Below are positions 47,339 through 59,425 of a stretch of DNA of 64,000 nucleotides, piece by piece. The stretch spans positions 1,754,731-1,818,730 of the forward strand of contig WBVU01000005.1 of the NCBI GenBank assembly GCA_009192285.1. The letters are read 5' to 3'. Under the pieces are notes generated by a model that did not search any database, was not told the origin of the DNA, and worked only from the letters and a program-made list of their open reading frames with translations. Within the stretch, counting starts at the first letter, position 1; each line of letters starts with the position of its first letter. The position numbers and the translations under genes are program-made. Source of the stretch: Morchella semilibera. Its lineage: Eukaryota; Ascomycota; Pezizomycetes; Pezizales; Morchellaceae.

Positions 47339-49614
47339 TCATCTCCGATATATATTATTTTGGACTGGTTCGCCGCCGTCCCGATGGCGGTCTCGGCTGG
47401 AGCTTCTTCGCTGACCACCAGCACTCCCACTAAATCCTCGCTCCATATGCGCGCTCCGCTCCCTCCAGTCTGCTCTTTCTCTACTTACTCCCCTATTATC
47501 ACGGTCCCAACCCCCTCTGCTGTTTCCTCCTCCTCGTCGATCATCCACGCCTCCACCACCGCCGTAAGATGGTATATAGGTGTCAACGCTTCCACCACCA
47601 CCACCCCCACCACCTCCACCGCGGCTGTTCCCTGGTCCTCCCCTATGCCTATCCATATGAGGTTGAGGTGGTCTAGGAGGTAAACCTATGCCTAACTCTC
47701 GATGGCCTGAATCTGATTGTGGCGGACCCCGAGCCCAGGCTGGTCGATGATCTGGTCCAGGCGGTCTGTGCCCTTGCCCTTGCCCTTGCCCTTGTCCCTG
47801 TGGTATCCGGCTATCGTGAGATTGAAGGGGTCGGGTATCGTGCTGACGGCCCCCTCCATGCCTTGCGCTTCCGTTATTCCATTGATCAGGGGGACGTCTA
47901 CCCTGTGTTGGTCCCCCAGAGCCATTTGTCCATGGGACCTCGCCAGCTCGACCAACCCACTCGCCCCCTGCGGGATTATGGGTTACACCGACAGTCCCCC
48001 CGGCCGGTGCGGGAGGAAGGTTAGCCCGACTACGAAACTTCTTGCGATCAAGCTCATGGCTGTCTTCGAATCTTGGCAAATCGCTTGGTTTTGCGGGTAG
48101 GGGATCAGTGGTGAAATACTCATGCTTGAGTGCATCAATAGCATTAATTCTCCTGCGGGGGTCGAGCCTTAGGAACTCCGAGAGCAAGGAAACACCTGCG
48201 CTACCCATTCTACTTGGTACATTAGTTAGCGAGACGTCGCAATCTGTGCCAAGGGTAGACTTACTCGCTGTAGTGGCCTTCTAGTGCGCGATGGTAAGGA
48301 CCAAACTGCCTAAAACCCTCACAGCCAGGTAGTTTCTCAAAACCCGGCATGTTTTTTTCGTTGGGCGACCCGCATAGTTGAAAGATCTTCATTAATTGAT
48401 CCATATCACTATTTCCCTGAAGTATCGGCTTTCCCTTGTACATCTCTGCGAACACGCAACTATAGTGGTATATTAGTTTGATATTTCATGAACATTATAG
48501 GGCAACCTTACCCCACGCCCCACAGATCAATTGCCGACGTATAAGCTCGCTCTCCCAAAAGAAGCTCTGGTGGTCGGTACCATCGAGTTACGACACAGTT
48601 AGTGTAGTCCCGACCAGGATTTCCCCCGCCACCGCCAGCAACGGGAATGTCCTCCTCAAATTTTCTAGCAAGACCAAAATCGGCAATTTGCAATATGCCG
48701 CGGTTATCAATAAGCAAATTCGCGGCTAGCCGAACATGTTAGCTGTGGCGTTTTTATACTATGTGGTTGATCTACTAACCTTTCATATCACGGTGCAAGA
48801 TCTTGTTCTGTTGTTTAGGGGACCACGTCAGTTGATAAAAGCAAAAAGATATTTATAATAGAATGTAGATCAATTACCTCATGCAAGTACTTTGTACCTT
48901 CAAGTAACTGAAGCATGTAACACTTTATCTGCTGTTCCGTAAAAGTTACATCCGGATTTTCTAGTAGTCCCGCGAGATCATGGTCCATGTAAGGCGTGAC
49001 CATATAGAGTGTTCCCCTCCCAATGACTCCTCGCTCCTCTATTCGTTGCCACGGCATCCGATTAGTTCATTGATTGCATCCACAGAAAGAAGTGTGGGGC
49101 TTACTCTTCCTCTCAACAGCCATTTCCATTAATCGAACGATGTTTTTGTGTGATAGCATTTTCAAGATCTTGATCTCCCGCAACGCCGTGATCGGAAACT
49201 AGAAAAAATCGACTATCTTCAGCGCTCTGCAAAGAAAAAACACACCGGGAGTGATGTATCAGGACTTACCCCTTCCTCTTTCGCATTATGCATTAGAATT
49301 TTTTTCAGCGCTACCATAGAACCAGTAGCTCTGTGGCGAGCCTTATGAACCTCTCTACATGACGAGTATACGCGGTTAGAAAACCCCACCTATTGCAACT
49401 CCCAACTCGTAAACCCCCCACTACTAGCTAGGTCCTTTCAAAGAGGGAAAACATACCCAAATGTGCCCTCCCCAAGCTTGCAAATGATCTCATATGCCTT
49501 GATACCATCGCAGCCCTTGAATCTTGGCTTGCCGTTCGCGTCAACTGTAAGAGGTCTTTTTCGCGGTGGTTCTGAGCCGGAAGGCCCAGGGCTGTCTCTC
49601 TTCATCATATTCAT
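47339..49614 (-). CDS. BUR1: Cyclin-dependent kinase BUR1 (CDK9/P-TEFb-like)
   Basis: Eight exons, 49614-49457, 49354-49270, 49198-49105, 49038-48878, 48807-48780, 48725-48512, 48459-48265 and 48209-47339, give 601 aa. BUR1 phosphorylates RNA polymerase II CTD and Spt5 to promote elongation. Visible kinase motifs: GEGTFG (48-53), catalytic Lys70 in VALKK, the cyclin-binding helix PITALRE (83-89), HRDMK (171-175), DFG (191-193) and [11 protein letters not shown]. The [13 protein letters not shown] insert before [10 protein letters not shown] is typical of fungal BUR1. After the kinase domain (about 390) comes [13 protein letters not shown] with [10 protein letters not shown], then a Gly/Arg/Gln-rich tail including [10 protein letters not shown] and a Gly run. 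Exon 5 has only 28 nt and carries the catalytic loop. The ATG at 49614 is the first in frame; the frame stays open upstream but has no ATG. Confidence 0.95.
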
Positions 49615-52100
49615 TCGCGAGCTGTTAGCTGTTGTTACTTCTGATATCGCTCCGCCACCAAACTCAAACTCGTTGTAGTTGCTCCTCGGTTTGCTGCTCG
49701 TATAGTAGAGGCCTTGGTGCAATTTAAGGGAGCGTCGTTTGCGTTTTTAACTCACACACAGAGAATTAACGGCGGGGTCAAATAGTGTTAAGCATGGAAA
49801 TTCTCGAGGAAAGGGGGGAAGGATAAGATGAATCTGAAGTATGAACGACGGGGAGGGGTGTAGATAGAAGGGAGGAAGAAAAGAAGATGAACAGAGAAGA
49901 ACCAGATACCTACCCACTGCCGACTGCAGGCAGCAAGGTGTGGCTACGGGGGATGATGATGGCAGCAACGCGCCCGATTGCCGGGAACCTTTCCACCCAC
50001 CGAAAATATGTATGCTTGCAACCATCACAACAACCAACCCATACTGCAACGTGGAATTAATAATTAATTCCTACTTGAAATGCCCACGTCTATCCCTCTC
50101 GTGGTTCAGCAATTGCTCTATTTCGTTGTGAAGAATCAATCTCGTTCACCCCCACTGCACCACCATCACAATTATCGGAAGTCAGTAATAGAAGCTTGGG
50201 CTCAATATATCACTATCGCATACTGCGTGACATATTTACGTTAGAGTGCCAACCCCCCCAATTCATATCCATATCCCTGTGATCATTCCTTACCTCCTAT
50301 ATATCTCCAACTACAGTACAAACATACCCCTCGCCGTGATCCGAAGCCACGATTCAGTTGTTCTGCACGATCTTCTCCATGCTTTTTTCCATGCTTCCCC
50401 CAACCGATGGACAAACACCGTATACCCAGAGCCGGGTAACATTGTTCGTTTACTAGATTTGTGTGCATGTATGTAAACGGTAAAACCAGAACAACCCTCC
50501 CTTCCTTTGTTTCCTGGAACGGCCACTTGTCAAAGCCTATCCTATCAAACTCCATCTGAGTGATCGAGATGCCAATCTCCGGTCTCCTCTGCCAGGTTAT
50601 CGACCCGTACAATGCCGATTTGACCACCGATACCCCGATGTCGTGGTGGTATGAAACCCGACATTCCCTAGATTCACTTTGGCCTAACCGAGAACTCATT
50701 GACGCATAATGTGACGCTCGATTCATCGATTCCAGAGCGGCACTTCCGGTTTTCTGTGTCCCTTTTCCCTTTAATGCGGACCCCTGGTAGGGTCAAAACC
50801 CTACTAATTCAGATACAGCACGCCAAAATCGATGGATCACTATTTAGTTCTTGTGACGTTGGGCTTACACGAACCAGCTCAGCTGCTGCTGAGCTCTGAA
50901 AAATAATGCTCATCATCTAATCTTTACCATATACCCATATTTGGATACATTTGGGAAAGGGGATTTGTCCGTCATAAAGTGAGGCCACATCACAGATTGA
51001 TTGCGGTGGAGAGCAATTATTCACCGACAAGCACCACACCTGTTGGCCAATTTATTATCATAGTTGTCTAGATTTATTGGTAAAGAGCAGAGTAATGATT
51101 TTTCGGCATCAAATAAATAGGCCCTTTCTATTTATATGGACATGTACAGGTAGGGACCAAATCTTTACTCATAGATAATCACTCGCATGGATCTATTCTC
51201 GGGTACCTATGGCATTAGGCTTATGTACCAGCATCCAATGAATATTCGTTATATAAATCATTCAGTATTTATTATACCAGGAAGAGCCAGGTCTTGGCAG
51301 GGATCTCTTTCATGAATTAGTCACCGGTTGAATCATGAGATATCACCCGATTCGATGAACTTAAATAAACCCAAAGGAAATATTTAAAACCAAACTTCAC
51401 CCATTCCAGGTAGTTGACTGGGAATCTGGTTATACGATTCAATAGTTGCCGATGCGACCGTTTAAACACTTGAATTAAGCTATAACGCACTAGCAATCTG
51501 CAGACAAGCTGAAAATCGCAGCCCTATGAACAAAAGAAGAAAGTGGTATGTCATTTCAAAGTCACCCGCATAGAAGCATCGACCAAAGGATATCGATGAA
51601 TGAACCTTTATCGACAGGTTTTGTTTACCTCCCGTGGCCAGTGGAGATTTATAGCGAGGTATTAAGGCGAAGCGCTGGAGTAGAAAAGGGGGTGAGGGGC
51701 GTCCTTGTGCAGAGGGCATTTAGCCACAAGGTTTCCACATATCTCCCGCAGCTTTCTGGGACACGCGAAGTACCATCACCTTAGCAAGAGCAAGGCTAGA
51801 AACCATCGGTGTGGGGGGAGCAAGATCCATTACCTCCTCCTGCTTTGGCCATACGGTGCCCTGCTAAGGCTATTTGAAAAATCAAGTAAGGAAAGTAAAG
51901 AATTGGAACGCCGCGTCCTCCTAGCTAACCACAGGCAGCTAGAGAAGAAAAAAATACAACCGACCTCAAAGAGCCACCAGATAGAAAGGCAAGAAGGAAA
52001 AAGAAAAAAAAAAGAAAAAAAGAAGGAAACTTCTAAAAACCAAACCAAACGGCGACGAAGAAAGAAAAAAAAAAGACATCTGCCAGTGGAGGGTTTGCCA
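49615..52100. other. Spacer upstream of BUR1
   Basis: The first few hundred bases are the promoter and leader side of BUR1; the right end is the 3' flank of the Rheb gene. Near 51980-52080 is an A/G-rich stretch. No TACATGTA occurs here, only a one-base variant near 51142. No gene is visible. Confidence 0.5.
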
Positions 52101-52995
52101 TTACATAATGGTGCACCTTCCACCACCTGCCGGAGCGGAAGGATTTTGGGCTTTCTCCACCTGCTCAATCATGAGCTCGAAAGCCTTTGCGACATTTTCA
52201 TTGTGGCGAGCAGAGGCCTCCGTCCACGCACAATTCCATTCCTGGGTAAGAGCTTTGCCCTCCTCAGCAGTAACTTGTCGCTGAATATGGAGATCGGGAC
52301 TTATTACCGACGACAACAATTGGGACCCAATCAGCTCCCTGCAACGTGCGGATAAGCATCCAGTTAGCAATTTGTGTTTAAATCGATCAAGGGACGGGAT
52401 AGAAGAAGATGTGACGAGAGAAGATTAAATACGAGTTTATGAATAATCATGGAGAAGCTTACCAAATGTGTAAGAACCTTATCACGAATGATCTTGACCA
52501 TTTCAAACGATTGTTGAGAGGCGACGGAATAGACCAGCATGTACCCGTGGATACCAATGGAATGTCTGGAGTTCAGGATGCTGTACTCATCCTACAAACG
52601 ATTCGCCAGGGAGGCGACGGGATCAGTACTTAGTCGTAGAGCAGGAGAGAATGGGGTGGTTAGGGTCAAAGGATTAGAGGTAGTAGAGGGAACACGGAAC
52701 CCCTACCTGCCCGGCGGTATCGATAATTTCGGTGGCATACTCCTGGCCTTTATACTTGATCACCCTTGAGAATGTGTTCTCAATGGTAGGATAGTAGGAT
52801 TCAACGAAGTGGTTCTCGACGAACTGAACGGTCAGAGATGACTTTCCTACAGTTTATGAAGTGTGGTCAGCCACAGTTCGTTGCGCCAGGAGACCCAAGC
52901 AGCAGCGGGGAACGGCGGAAGAAAGGTTGATGCTTACCAACAGCTCTGCTGCCTACGATAGCGATCTTACGCTGCTTTGGGTGAGGGGGTGCCAT
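52101..52995 (-). CDS. RHB1: Rheb-type small GTPase with a one-base frame break
   Basis: Exons 52995-52938, 52846-52707, 52591-52463 and 52338-52101. Rheb activates TORC1 at endomembranes and is farnesylated. The family is clear: APPHPKQRKIAIVGSRAVGK then SSLTVQFVE (G1), YPTIENTFSR (G2), EIIDTAGQDEYSI (G3 with the Rheb-specific form), NSRHSIGIHGYMLVYSV, and DLHIQRQVTAEEGKALTQEW, WTEASARHNENVAKAFEL, and a CaaX end CTIM. In exon 4 the conserved start (GADWVPIVVVGNKS) and the rest (DLHIQRQV) are in different frames. One extra base in the CCC run at 52296-52298 separates them, exactly in the G4 NKSD motif. Without that base the product is 187 aa. No intron can explain it. Confidence 0.9.
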
Positions 52996-54303
52996 GACAC
53001 AAATGCAACTATCGGTATATTGAGATGGGGATAGTAAGTGTCGATGGTAACTTGGAGTAGAAAGCTAGGATGAGAGGAGGAACCGTGGGATTAGGTGGTG
53101 AGCACTACCTAAGAAAGTGAAGAGGTGGTTGAGAACGGGTTGTGTCGGTGTTGAAGTGTTGAAGAGGAGACGCGGCTTTGGCTGTTGAACAGATCACGTC
53201 GAAACTACGTCGCGGACTCAGTTCAGGTTGAGTAGGAGCAATCGCAGTTCCGTTGGCGACTCTAAGACTAAATACACCCACACACTGGCCTTCTACTTGT
53301 GTGCTAGCAAGAGCCAGTGAGGGAAAGAGGACAAGGCGCGGCGTAAAAAATCAAGCAGGCGGATGAAAGCCTTCCATCTTTCCTGGAAAGATCAGACGCT
53401 AGTAAAATGGGCGAGGGTGCTGCTCTAATGTATATGCAGCTCAAACAACCATTATCAGGCAAGCTTCAACTGACATGCAGCGGAGAAATCTGATGGTCAG
53501 TGAGGAGATCCTGAACTATCTACAAAAAGGGTCTGGTTCTGATTATCACTCTGACTGTTTTGCATGTTCGTGACCTGAATCTCTTTATTGTCATCCCCAG
53601 CGAGAAGGTATCTACATCTATGTAGTACATACATTCTCTTTCGGGGGGATTATGCGGTTAAACTCCCACAAGTCAAGTGATAAAAAAAAAGGAAAACCAC
53701 ACTCGTCTAATTAACGTGTTTTTTTTTTTTTTTTTTTTTTTTTACTATTGACTAACCCGTGGGCTGGTAGTAGTAGGAATCACATGTTTCTCCCGGCCCA
53801 CAGCATAGGTATTATAGCTTTGTGCATGTTAGCCTACGACTGCAAAGAACACGTCGAGAACACTGGACGGGTAAATCCAGCTATTTGTATCTACCCACTT
53901 ATACACGAAGCAACTTCAAACCCCCTCAAAAATCAAATAATCAATATGGTAATCGAGACTTTTTAGTAATTAGAGAAGCAAATCGTGTTTGGAACGATCA
54001 ATACAACTCTATAGTCATAACTGCATATAGCTACTGCCTATCCCAATCTACCCAAATATTCCCCTTCAAGTAATGCGTTTTAGGAAAAGAAAAAAGAAAA
54101 AAGAAAAAAGAGCCAAGTATTAATGATACAAGAAAATAGAAGCGAAAAGAAAAGTGAAGTAATAAAGGCAAAATCCCAAAGCAAACAACCTATTAGTAGC
54201 TAGATAAACATATCATACATCAACCTCATTAAAATGTCCAGTTCGTCGGCCGCGCCTCGCGGTTGCGGTCAGATGCGGGGACCAATAATATACAGCGGTA
54301 ATT
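52996..54303. other. Spacer between Rheb and WAPL genes
   Basis: The left part is the promoter of the Rheb gene; the right part is the 3' flank of the WAPL gene. A 25-nt T run occupies 53719-53743, and A/G-rich sequence lies near 54075-54160. No gene is visible. Confidence 0.5.
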
Positions 54304-57300
54304 TTATCCCTCCTTTAACCTCCTGACCATTTGCTCGAGCCTCTCTGTGAATGCCGCATTTGGGCCATCATCGTAGCTTTCATATTGGTCGTCTACCTTC
54401 CGGTGGTGTGTAATGAACTCTTCGAGAGAATTGAAGAGGGATTGAAGTGTAGTATTTGGCATTCTTAGTCGTACTTTCTCCTGGATATTACTGTTCTGGC
54501 ACAGATTTCCTAGCAAAATCGAAAGATACCCGAATGCGACATTTGACTGTGATTCTTCCTCCGAATCGGCCTTAAGAAGGTCAGCATACTAGGACTTTAG
54601 AGTGAATTGGATTGAAATACCTCCGCTGCTCGCGCCTGTCGTTCAAGGTATATATGAAGTAACTTATCAAGAAGTGTCTTCTCATCTTCTGGAGCTCCTA
54701 TTATGCGATTAATGATTAAGTGGATAATTATGCTTATTCGGCAAACAAACCTCGATTATCTACTGCGCATCTGGCCTTGTCACTCAGCTCTGCGAAGTTG
54801 ATTAAAAGTCCCAAACTAAGAATCAACAGATCCAGCCTTACGAGACGTTCGTTCGTTTCAAGACTGAGGTCTGCCAAGTCGTTAAATTTGGTACATACTA
54901 TCTCCACCAGCACTGAAATGAGTGATGATTCGGCGAATATGTTACAAATCGGCGCACGGTTGTTCGTGAGATTGATGTCAAATCGCAAAATCAGCAATAA
55001 AATATCATTGATATCGCTCGTTTCCATCTTGAGCACAGCCGGGAGAAGGGCCGCCACAGTTCTAAGTTCCGATGGGGAAAATTGCTTCTCTGCAGGAATC
55101 CGACTCCCAACTGTGTGTGACTCTAGGGTTGATATGGCAAGCTCAAGCACAAAGGTGTCCCGAGCTTTTTCAATGCCTTTAGGGTTCGTAATAGTAGTGA
55201 AAGGATTCAAAATGTGCACTAATTTCCCCAACCCACCAGCAGATAAAATATCATCACTAGCCCCAGACTCCCTAAGCTTTCTCACAGATTGTTCTAATAC
55301 TTTGAGAGCTATAATCTGCGGTGAGAGGATTTTGGGTCTTCTCTTGGGAAAAACAGGAGATTTTTCAACCTGCGAGCGAAGGTCCTGGACCATGCTCTGC
55401 GCCGCCTTCGACATATTTGTTTTTCGGTCCTTAGCGATTGTATAAATATCTCTCTCAAAGTCAAGCATGCGGAGGAGCATCGGGATTGAGCCGTTGCTGC
55501 GAGCATGAAAGGCCACTTGAACCGTCGAGTCTTCAAATAAGAGGCAGCAGAGAATATACGACAAGCTAAAACAAATAATCTAGTTGCCACAATCCGTTAG
55601 ATATTTGTAGTTAACTATTAAGCGCAAACAAAGCGCCACTATTCCTTACCTCATCCGTCTGCCCGCTGAGCTTTGTTAATAATCTTTCTGTGAAATTATT
55701 GGCACGGAACCTGCTGATGAAGCTTTTTTCGCGCATTTTCCCAGCCAACTCAAGATAACTACAGGAGGAGTAAGTAAGACGGTTAGGTCTTGTAAGTGCA
55801 GATAAACATACCCAGACCTCCGCCTACTTATAGGACTGTCGCCCTCGATATCACCGAATAATTCCTCGAGATCATCCAGAAAACGTTTGTTTACCCCGGC
55901 CTCACGTAACTCATGGACACTCTTCATCATTTTGGACCCAGATTCACCCCCCAAGTCCTCATCATCTCCCATACCACCACTGCGTTTGCCCCCAAATGAT
56001 TGTTGAGACATCACAAGCGGCACGTTGAACATGGCGTTTTCGTCAACATCTTCTGCCCGGAAAGACCGCTGCCGTGCATAAGTAACTTTTGGACCACCGT
56101 TATTATAGATTGGTTTGGCGGTTTGTTCGACGGCGAACTGTGGCTCCTCCATTGAAATGTCAACATCCAGTTGAGATTCGAATAGACTCTGGGATTGGGA
56201 AACCGATTGTTGGGTATGGTAGGTGTATTCATCCAAACCATCGTCACTGCTCTCTGACTCGGACGATAACATCATCAAATAGTCAGAGTTCCCAGTCCCA
56301 AGTCTATCTATCAGTCTCCTCCGCTGGGGAGCTGGTAATTCATCACCACCACTTTGAAATATTTCTGAGAACCTAGGAGTTCTTTTAGCTCCTTTAGAAT
56401 CCCCTTCCGGTTTAGGACCTCTTGCGGACAATTCATCAACATGTGCAAATGCACCAGGGGAGTAAGGGGTCGAATCCCGGCAACCCGGTTGAGCTGAAAG
56501 CGGAGACAGCGGTGTTTCATCAAAAATCACCGGCAGAGGGACAGATCTAGCAGGCCCATTAGAGATACCAACCTTGGATTTTGCCTGAGTTGATTTCGTC
56601 CGGGTATGACGGACGGTCTGTTCAATCGAGTGCTCTGTCATGACGTGCGGTTCAAGTGATGGCTGTCTATGGGGTTTTTGTTCAGGTCCTCCCCCCACCT
56701 CTGCCGAAAACGAACCCGCACTGAGTTTGGACGATGCCTTTTTAGTCTTCGAAATTGTTTCAGATGATGCCTTGAGAGGCCTTTTTGCAGGCTTCAGAGG
56801 TTCAGAGGTTCCGTCCAGCTTGAGAACAGCTTTGGGGATTTCAGATTCTTTCGAGTACCTGGCTGGAGGGTGCTTTTTGATTTTAGCTGCGTTTGTGCCA
56901 CCGTCTTTGCTGTGCGCTGTCTGGCTTTCGCTTTTTCTTGAAGTAGAATCCTTACAAACAAGTTTCGAATCGTGAGCAGATGAACCGTCCCTTCCTTTTT
57001 TGGTTTCCTTCGCAAATCTCCTCATGCTGGTAGTGACAGAGACACCAGGAGCTCTGAATGACTGAATCGGAGGAGGCTTCTTTCGCACGGCGAAAGATTC
57101 TTCGTCGCCACTAGATGGAACATCAAACTCGTCAATGCCTTTATGACGCCACGTATCTTCTATTTGAGGTTGGGGAATATTATCATCGTCATCACTTGGG
57201 GAAAAGTCAAAGACTTTATGATGTTTTGGGGGGCTGGTTACAGCAGAATTTGCGATGGGTCGTTTATTCTTTCCCTTCAGTGTGGCTTGGACCTTTTTCT

Positions 57301-57422
57301 GACCATCCTTCACCAGTAGGCTTGCCCCACTAACATGATTTGAAGAGGGGTTGTTTGCTATGTGTTGGTTTTTCTGCGCCTTGATCGACTTTGTAGTTAT
57401 TGTAGCGCCTCCCTTTGAGTTG

Positions 57423-57453
<31 letters not shown>

Positions 57454-57607
57454 TCTGCTCCTCCTCCCCCTCTCCCGATAGCTCTCCCGGCTCTTTCGGG
57501 GAACCTGTGGGTGCGAAGATATCCCCACAAACAACACCCGTATATCGCTTCTTGACCGGCTTTCCATAGGTCGCAGCTGGGCGACGGCGGCGTTGGGGAC
57601 CTTCCAT
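54304..57607 (-). CDS. WPL1: WAPL-domain protein, cohesin release factor (Wpl1/Rad61-like)
   Basis: Exons 57607-55812, 55758-55650, 55579-54751, 54697-54621 and 54570-54304 give 1025 aa. WAPL proteins unload cohesin with Pds5. Residues 1-580 look disordered and Ser/Lys/Pro-rich, with a basic start (RRRRPAATYGKPVKKRYTG), an eight-Gln tract around residue 60 from a CAG repeat, and acidic clusters. The WAPL domain begins near 575 (VHELREAGVNKRFLDDLEEL) and continues with GYLELAGKMREKSFISRFRA, NNFTERLLTKLSGQ, LSYILCCLLFEDSTVQVAFH, LRMLDFERDI, LKVLEQSVRKLRESGASDDI, SAGGLGKLVHIL, LELAISTLESHT, LILSLGLLINFAE, and the last exon VAFGYLSILLGNLCQN. Its order matches fungal WAPL proteins. The ATG at 57607 opens the basic conserved-looking start; upstream is repeat DNA. 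Confidence 0.9.
57428..57451 (-). repeat. CAG repeat encoding polyglutamine in the WAPL gene
   Basis: Eight CTG units on + (CAG on the coding strand) encode a run of eight Gln in the disordered N terminus. It is a likely length-variable site. Confidence 0.9.
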
Positions 57608-57634
57608 CGATTGACGCGTTTTGTAGTTTATGGT

Positions 57635-57694
57635 GTGAGAGATGCGCCTGTGAGAGATGCGCTTGTGGGGGATGCGCTTGTGAGAGATGCGCTT
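57635..57694. repeat. Four 15-bp tandem repeats in the WAPL 5' leader
   Basis: Units GTGAGAGATGCGCCT, GTGAGAGATGCGCTT, GTGGGGGATGCGCTT and GTGAGAGATGCGCTT follow without gaps, starting 28 bp upstream of the WAPL ATG. The frame here is open and in phase with the CDS, so the repeat could be translated only if a start further upstream were used. Confidence 0.9.
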
Positions 57695-58490
57695 GTTGAT
57701 GCAGGAGTCCAAGGAGGATCATATGCAAAATATTTGTATATATTATGCAAAGGCGGAAGCGGGCGGCTTTCAGCGCATGGTTCAGACGTCGAGAACCAAC
57801 GGTAATAAAGCGGAGGGACTGTATACCGTTCCTCAATCTTCTCCATGTCGTAGTATCGCGTACTGCCTACTAGGGTGTTGTGGACCGATGTCCTATGCCA
57901 AGAATGGCCCCCCTGCATCCGCACTTTGTGCAACTTTGACTGCATCTATCCGTGCTTGTTACTACAAACTCTAGGGACTGAACTTCACCATAATATGCGT
58001 ACAGGTAAATCTTGCTCCAGTGATATTTGAGCTTGGTTGACATTTGCACCGTGTCATATCTCAATATGAGCACAACCCCGTGCATAAGATATACTATAGA
58101 TTGCTAATATCATAGATAGCAGCTGATGTGGTGTGTAACTGATCCTGGGATTCTTGCTTGCCGCATATATAGCTAGATCTTTTCTTTTACTTGTCCTGGA
58201 TATTTGGGTCTTTCAGTTTACATCAATATCTTCACAGTCTATCACTCGCCAATGGTATTGCTTGAATTCGGGCCTGTGATGGTATATATAATTCACTAAG
58301 TGTATAGCTATATAGATAGCTTTCTTCTACAAAGCTTGAAGGAGGTTTTTTTTCAGTTATTTACCGCTCATCGATGTCATAGGATGAATTCCGGCCGAGC
58401 TTACTGAGGTTTAGGCCGACGCTTATCCTAAAGTCAGCCCCTCAGAGTACACTTTATCTTATCTCACGGATAACTTTGACGGAGATTAAG

Positions 58491-58816
58491 AGACTCAATG
58501 TCTATGGTGCGAGAAATGTGTCAAAAGAACTTTTTGGCAACGGTAGTGGGTTATTTTGCCACCGGTAGTGAAGAAGCATCGACTTTTACACCCCTAAATG
58601 GACAAAAGTGCTATATAATATCATGGCCAACATAAGTCCTATTACCCACCGGTGGGAAACATTCATAGGTGTTGGCGTTAACCTACTAACAAAGTATAGT
58701 GCAGCATAAAGACTGAGATTCAGTGCTTATACTGGGACAAAGACTGAAATTCAGTACATATACCACCGTTGGTAAAATTACCTTTGACACATTTACTGCT
58801 CCATACAATGTCTCCG
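58491..58816. mobile_element. Foldback/MITE-like element with long imperfect terminal inverted repeats
   Basis: The sequence at about 58491-58550 resembles the reverse complement of about 58758-58816 along its whole length: GAGAC, TGT..ATGG, a perfect 12-bp AAATGTGTCAAA, TTTT and AACGGT all occur in order. Between them is an imperfect 49-bp palindrome at 58627-58675 with the perfect core CCCACCGGTGGG, and a pair of diverged repeats (AAGACTGAGATTCAGTGCTT at 58707 and a relative at 58740). It is about 326 bp with no coding capacity, as expected for a non-autonomous element. I found no clear target duplication. The element class is unknown. Confidence 0.5.
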
Positions 58817-58925
58817 AGTGCTGCAGGTAGTTATGGGTGGTCATAGGGAACTACTAATAGTTACGAATTTTCAGGCTTGGTCAAAACACAACCCTCATAA
58901 TCACCATATCAACCACATGTTAGTC

Positions 58926-59002
58926 ACAACCAAGAACGAAATCCAGTTAATTTATAGCGCGTGTTGGTCTCAACCGGTAACGAAGTCCTAGTTAACTTAT
59001 AT
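58926..59002. repeat. Diverged direct repeats
   Basis: The stretch starting ACAACCAAGAACGAAATCC at 58926 recurs in changed form at 58970 (TCAACCGGTAACGAAGTCC), both followed by an AGTTAA/TTTAT-like end. The offset is about 45 bp. They share the ACCGGT theme of the neighbouring foldback element. Confidence 0.55.
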
Positions 59003-59425
59003 GATGTAAGCAAATAACATAAATTGCAAAGAGCGGGCTGTGTAGATCATTTATTATATTTGATCACAAGGTATCACTCGTATACATATATCATGGTTGT
59101 CATTTTTTTGTTAATTGACACTTCATGTTATGGTGGTCTTTAATTAATTGTACGTATTATGGCGATTTCGATTAAGAACGGTAATATATAAAATGACCAT
59201 TTGAAACAAAAACGTTCATACAAGAGAAATAAAGGACTGGGAGAAGCTAGCTATAAAGTACCAATGGTACGAGATCATACAACAAAAAAGCAAATAAACT
59301 ACATTCTAAAAACATGCATTACTCGCAGACAACACTTAATATCTCATGAAGTTTATATGGCATACCGGAGGTGCGCATGCTGTAATAAATATCCTCTACA
59401 TTTCGACCGGGATTCTATCTCATAT

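Larger units (their letters stand above)
57608..59425. other. Spacer with nested inverted and tandem repeats
   Basis: This lies between the start of the WAPL gene and the stop of the small heat-shock gene. It contains a 15-bp tandem repeat next to the WAPL start, a foldback-like element at 58491-58816, and a pair of diverged direct repeats at 58926-58957 and 58970-59002. Open frames on + near 59.2 kb run antisense into the heat-shock gene and are not genes. Confidence 0.6.

Noticed and set aside
57330-57836. Minus-strand frame overlapping the WAPL start
   Set aside because: It reads the tandem repeat and the Gln repeat in another frame, giving poly-Ala and His/Gln runs.
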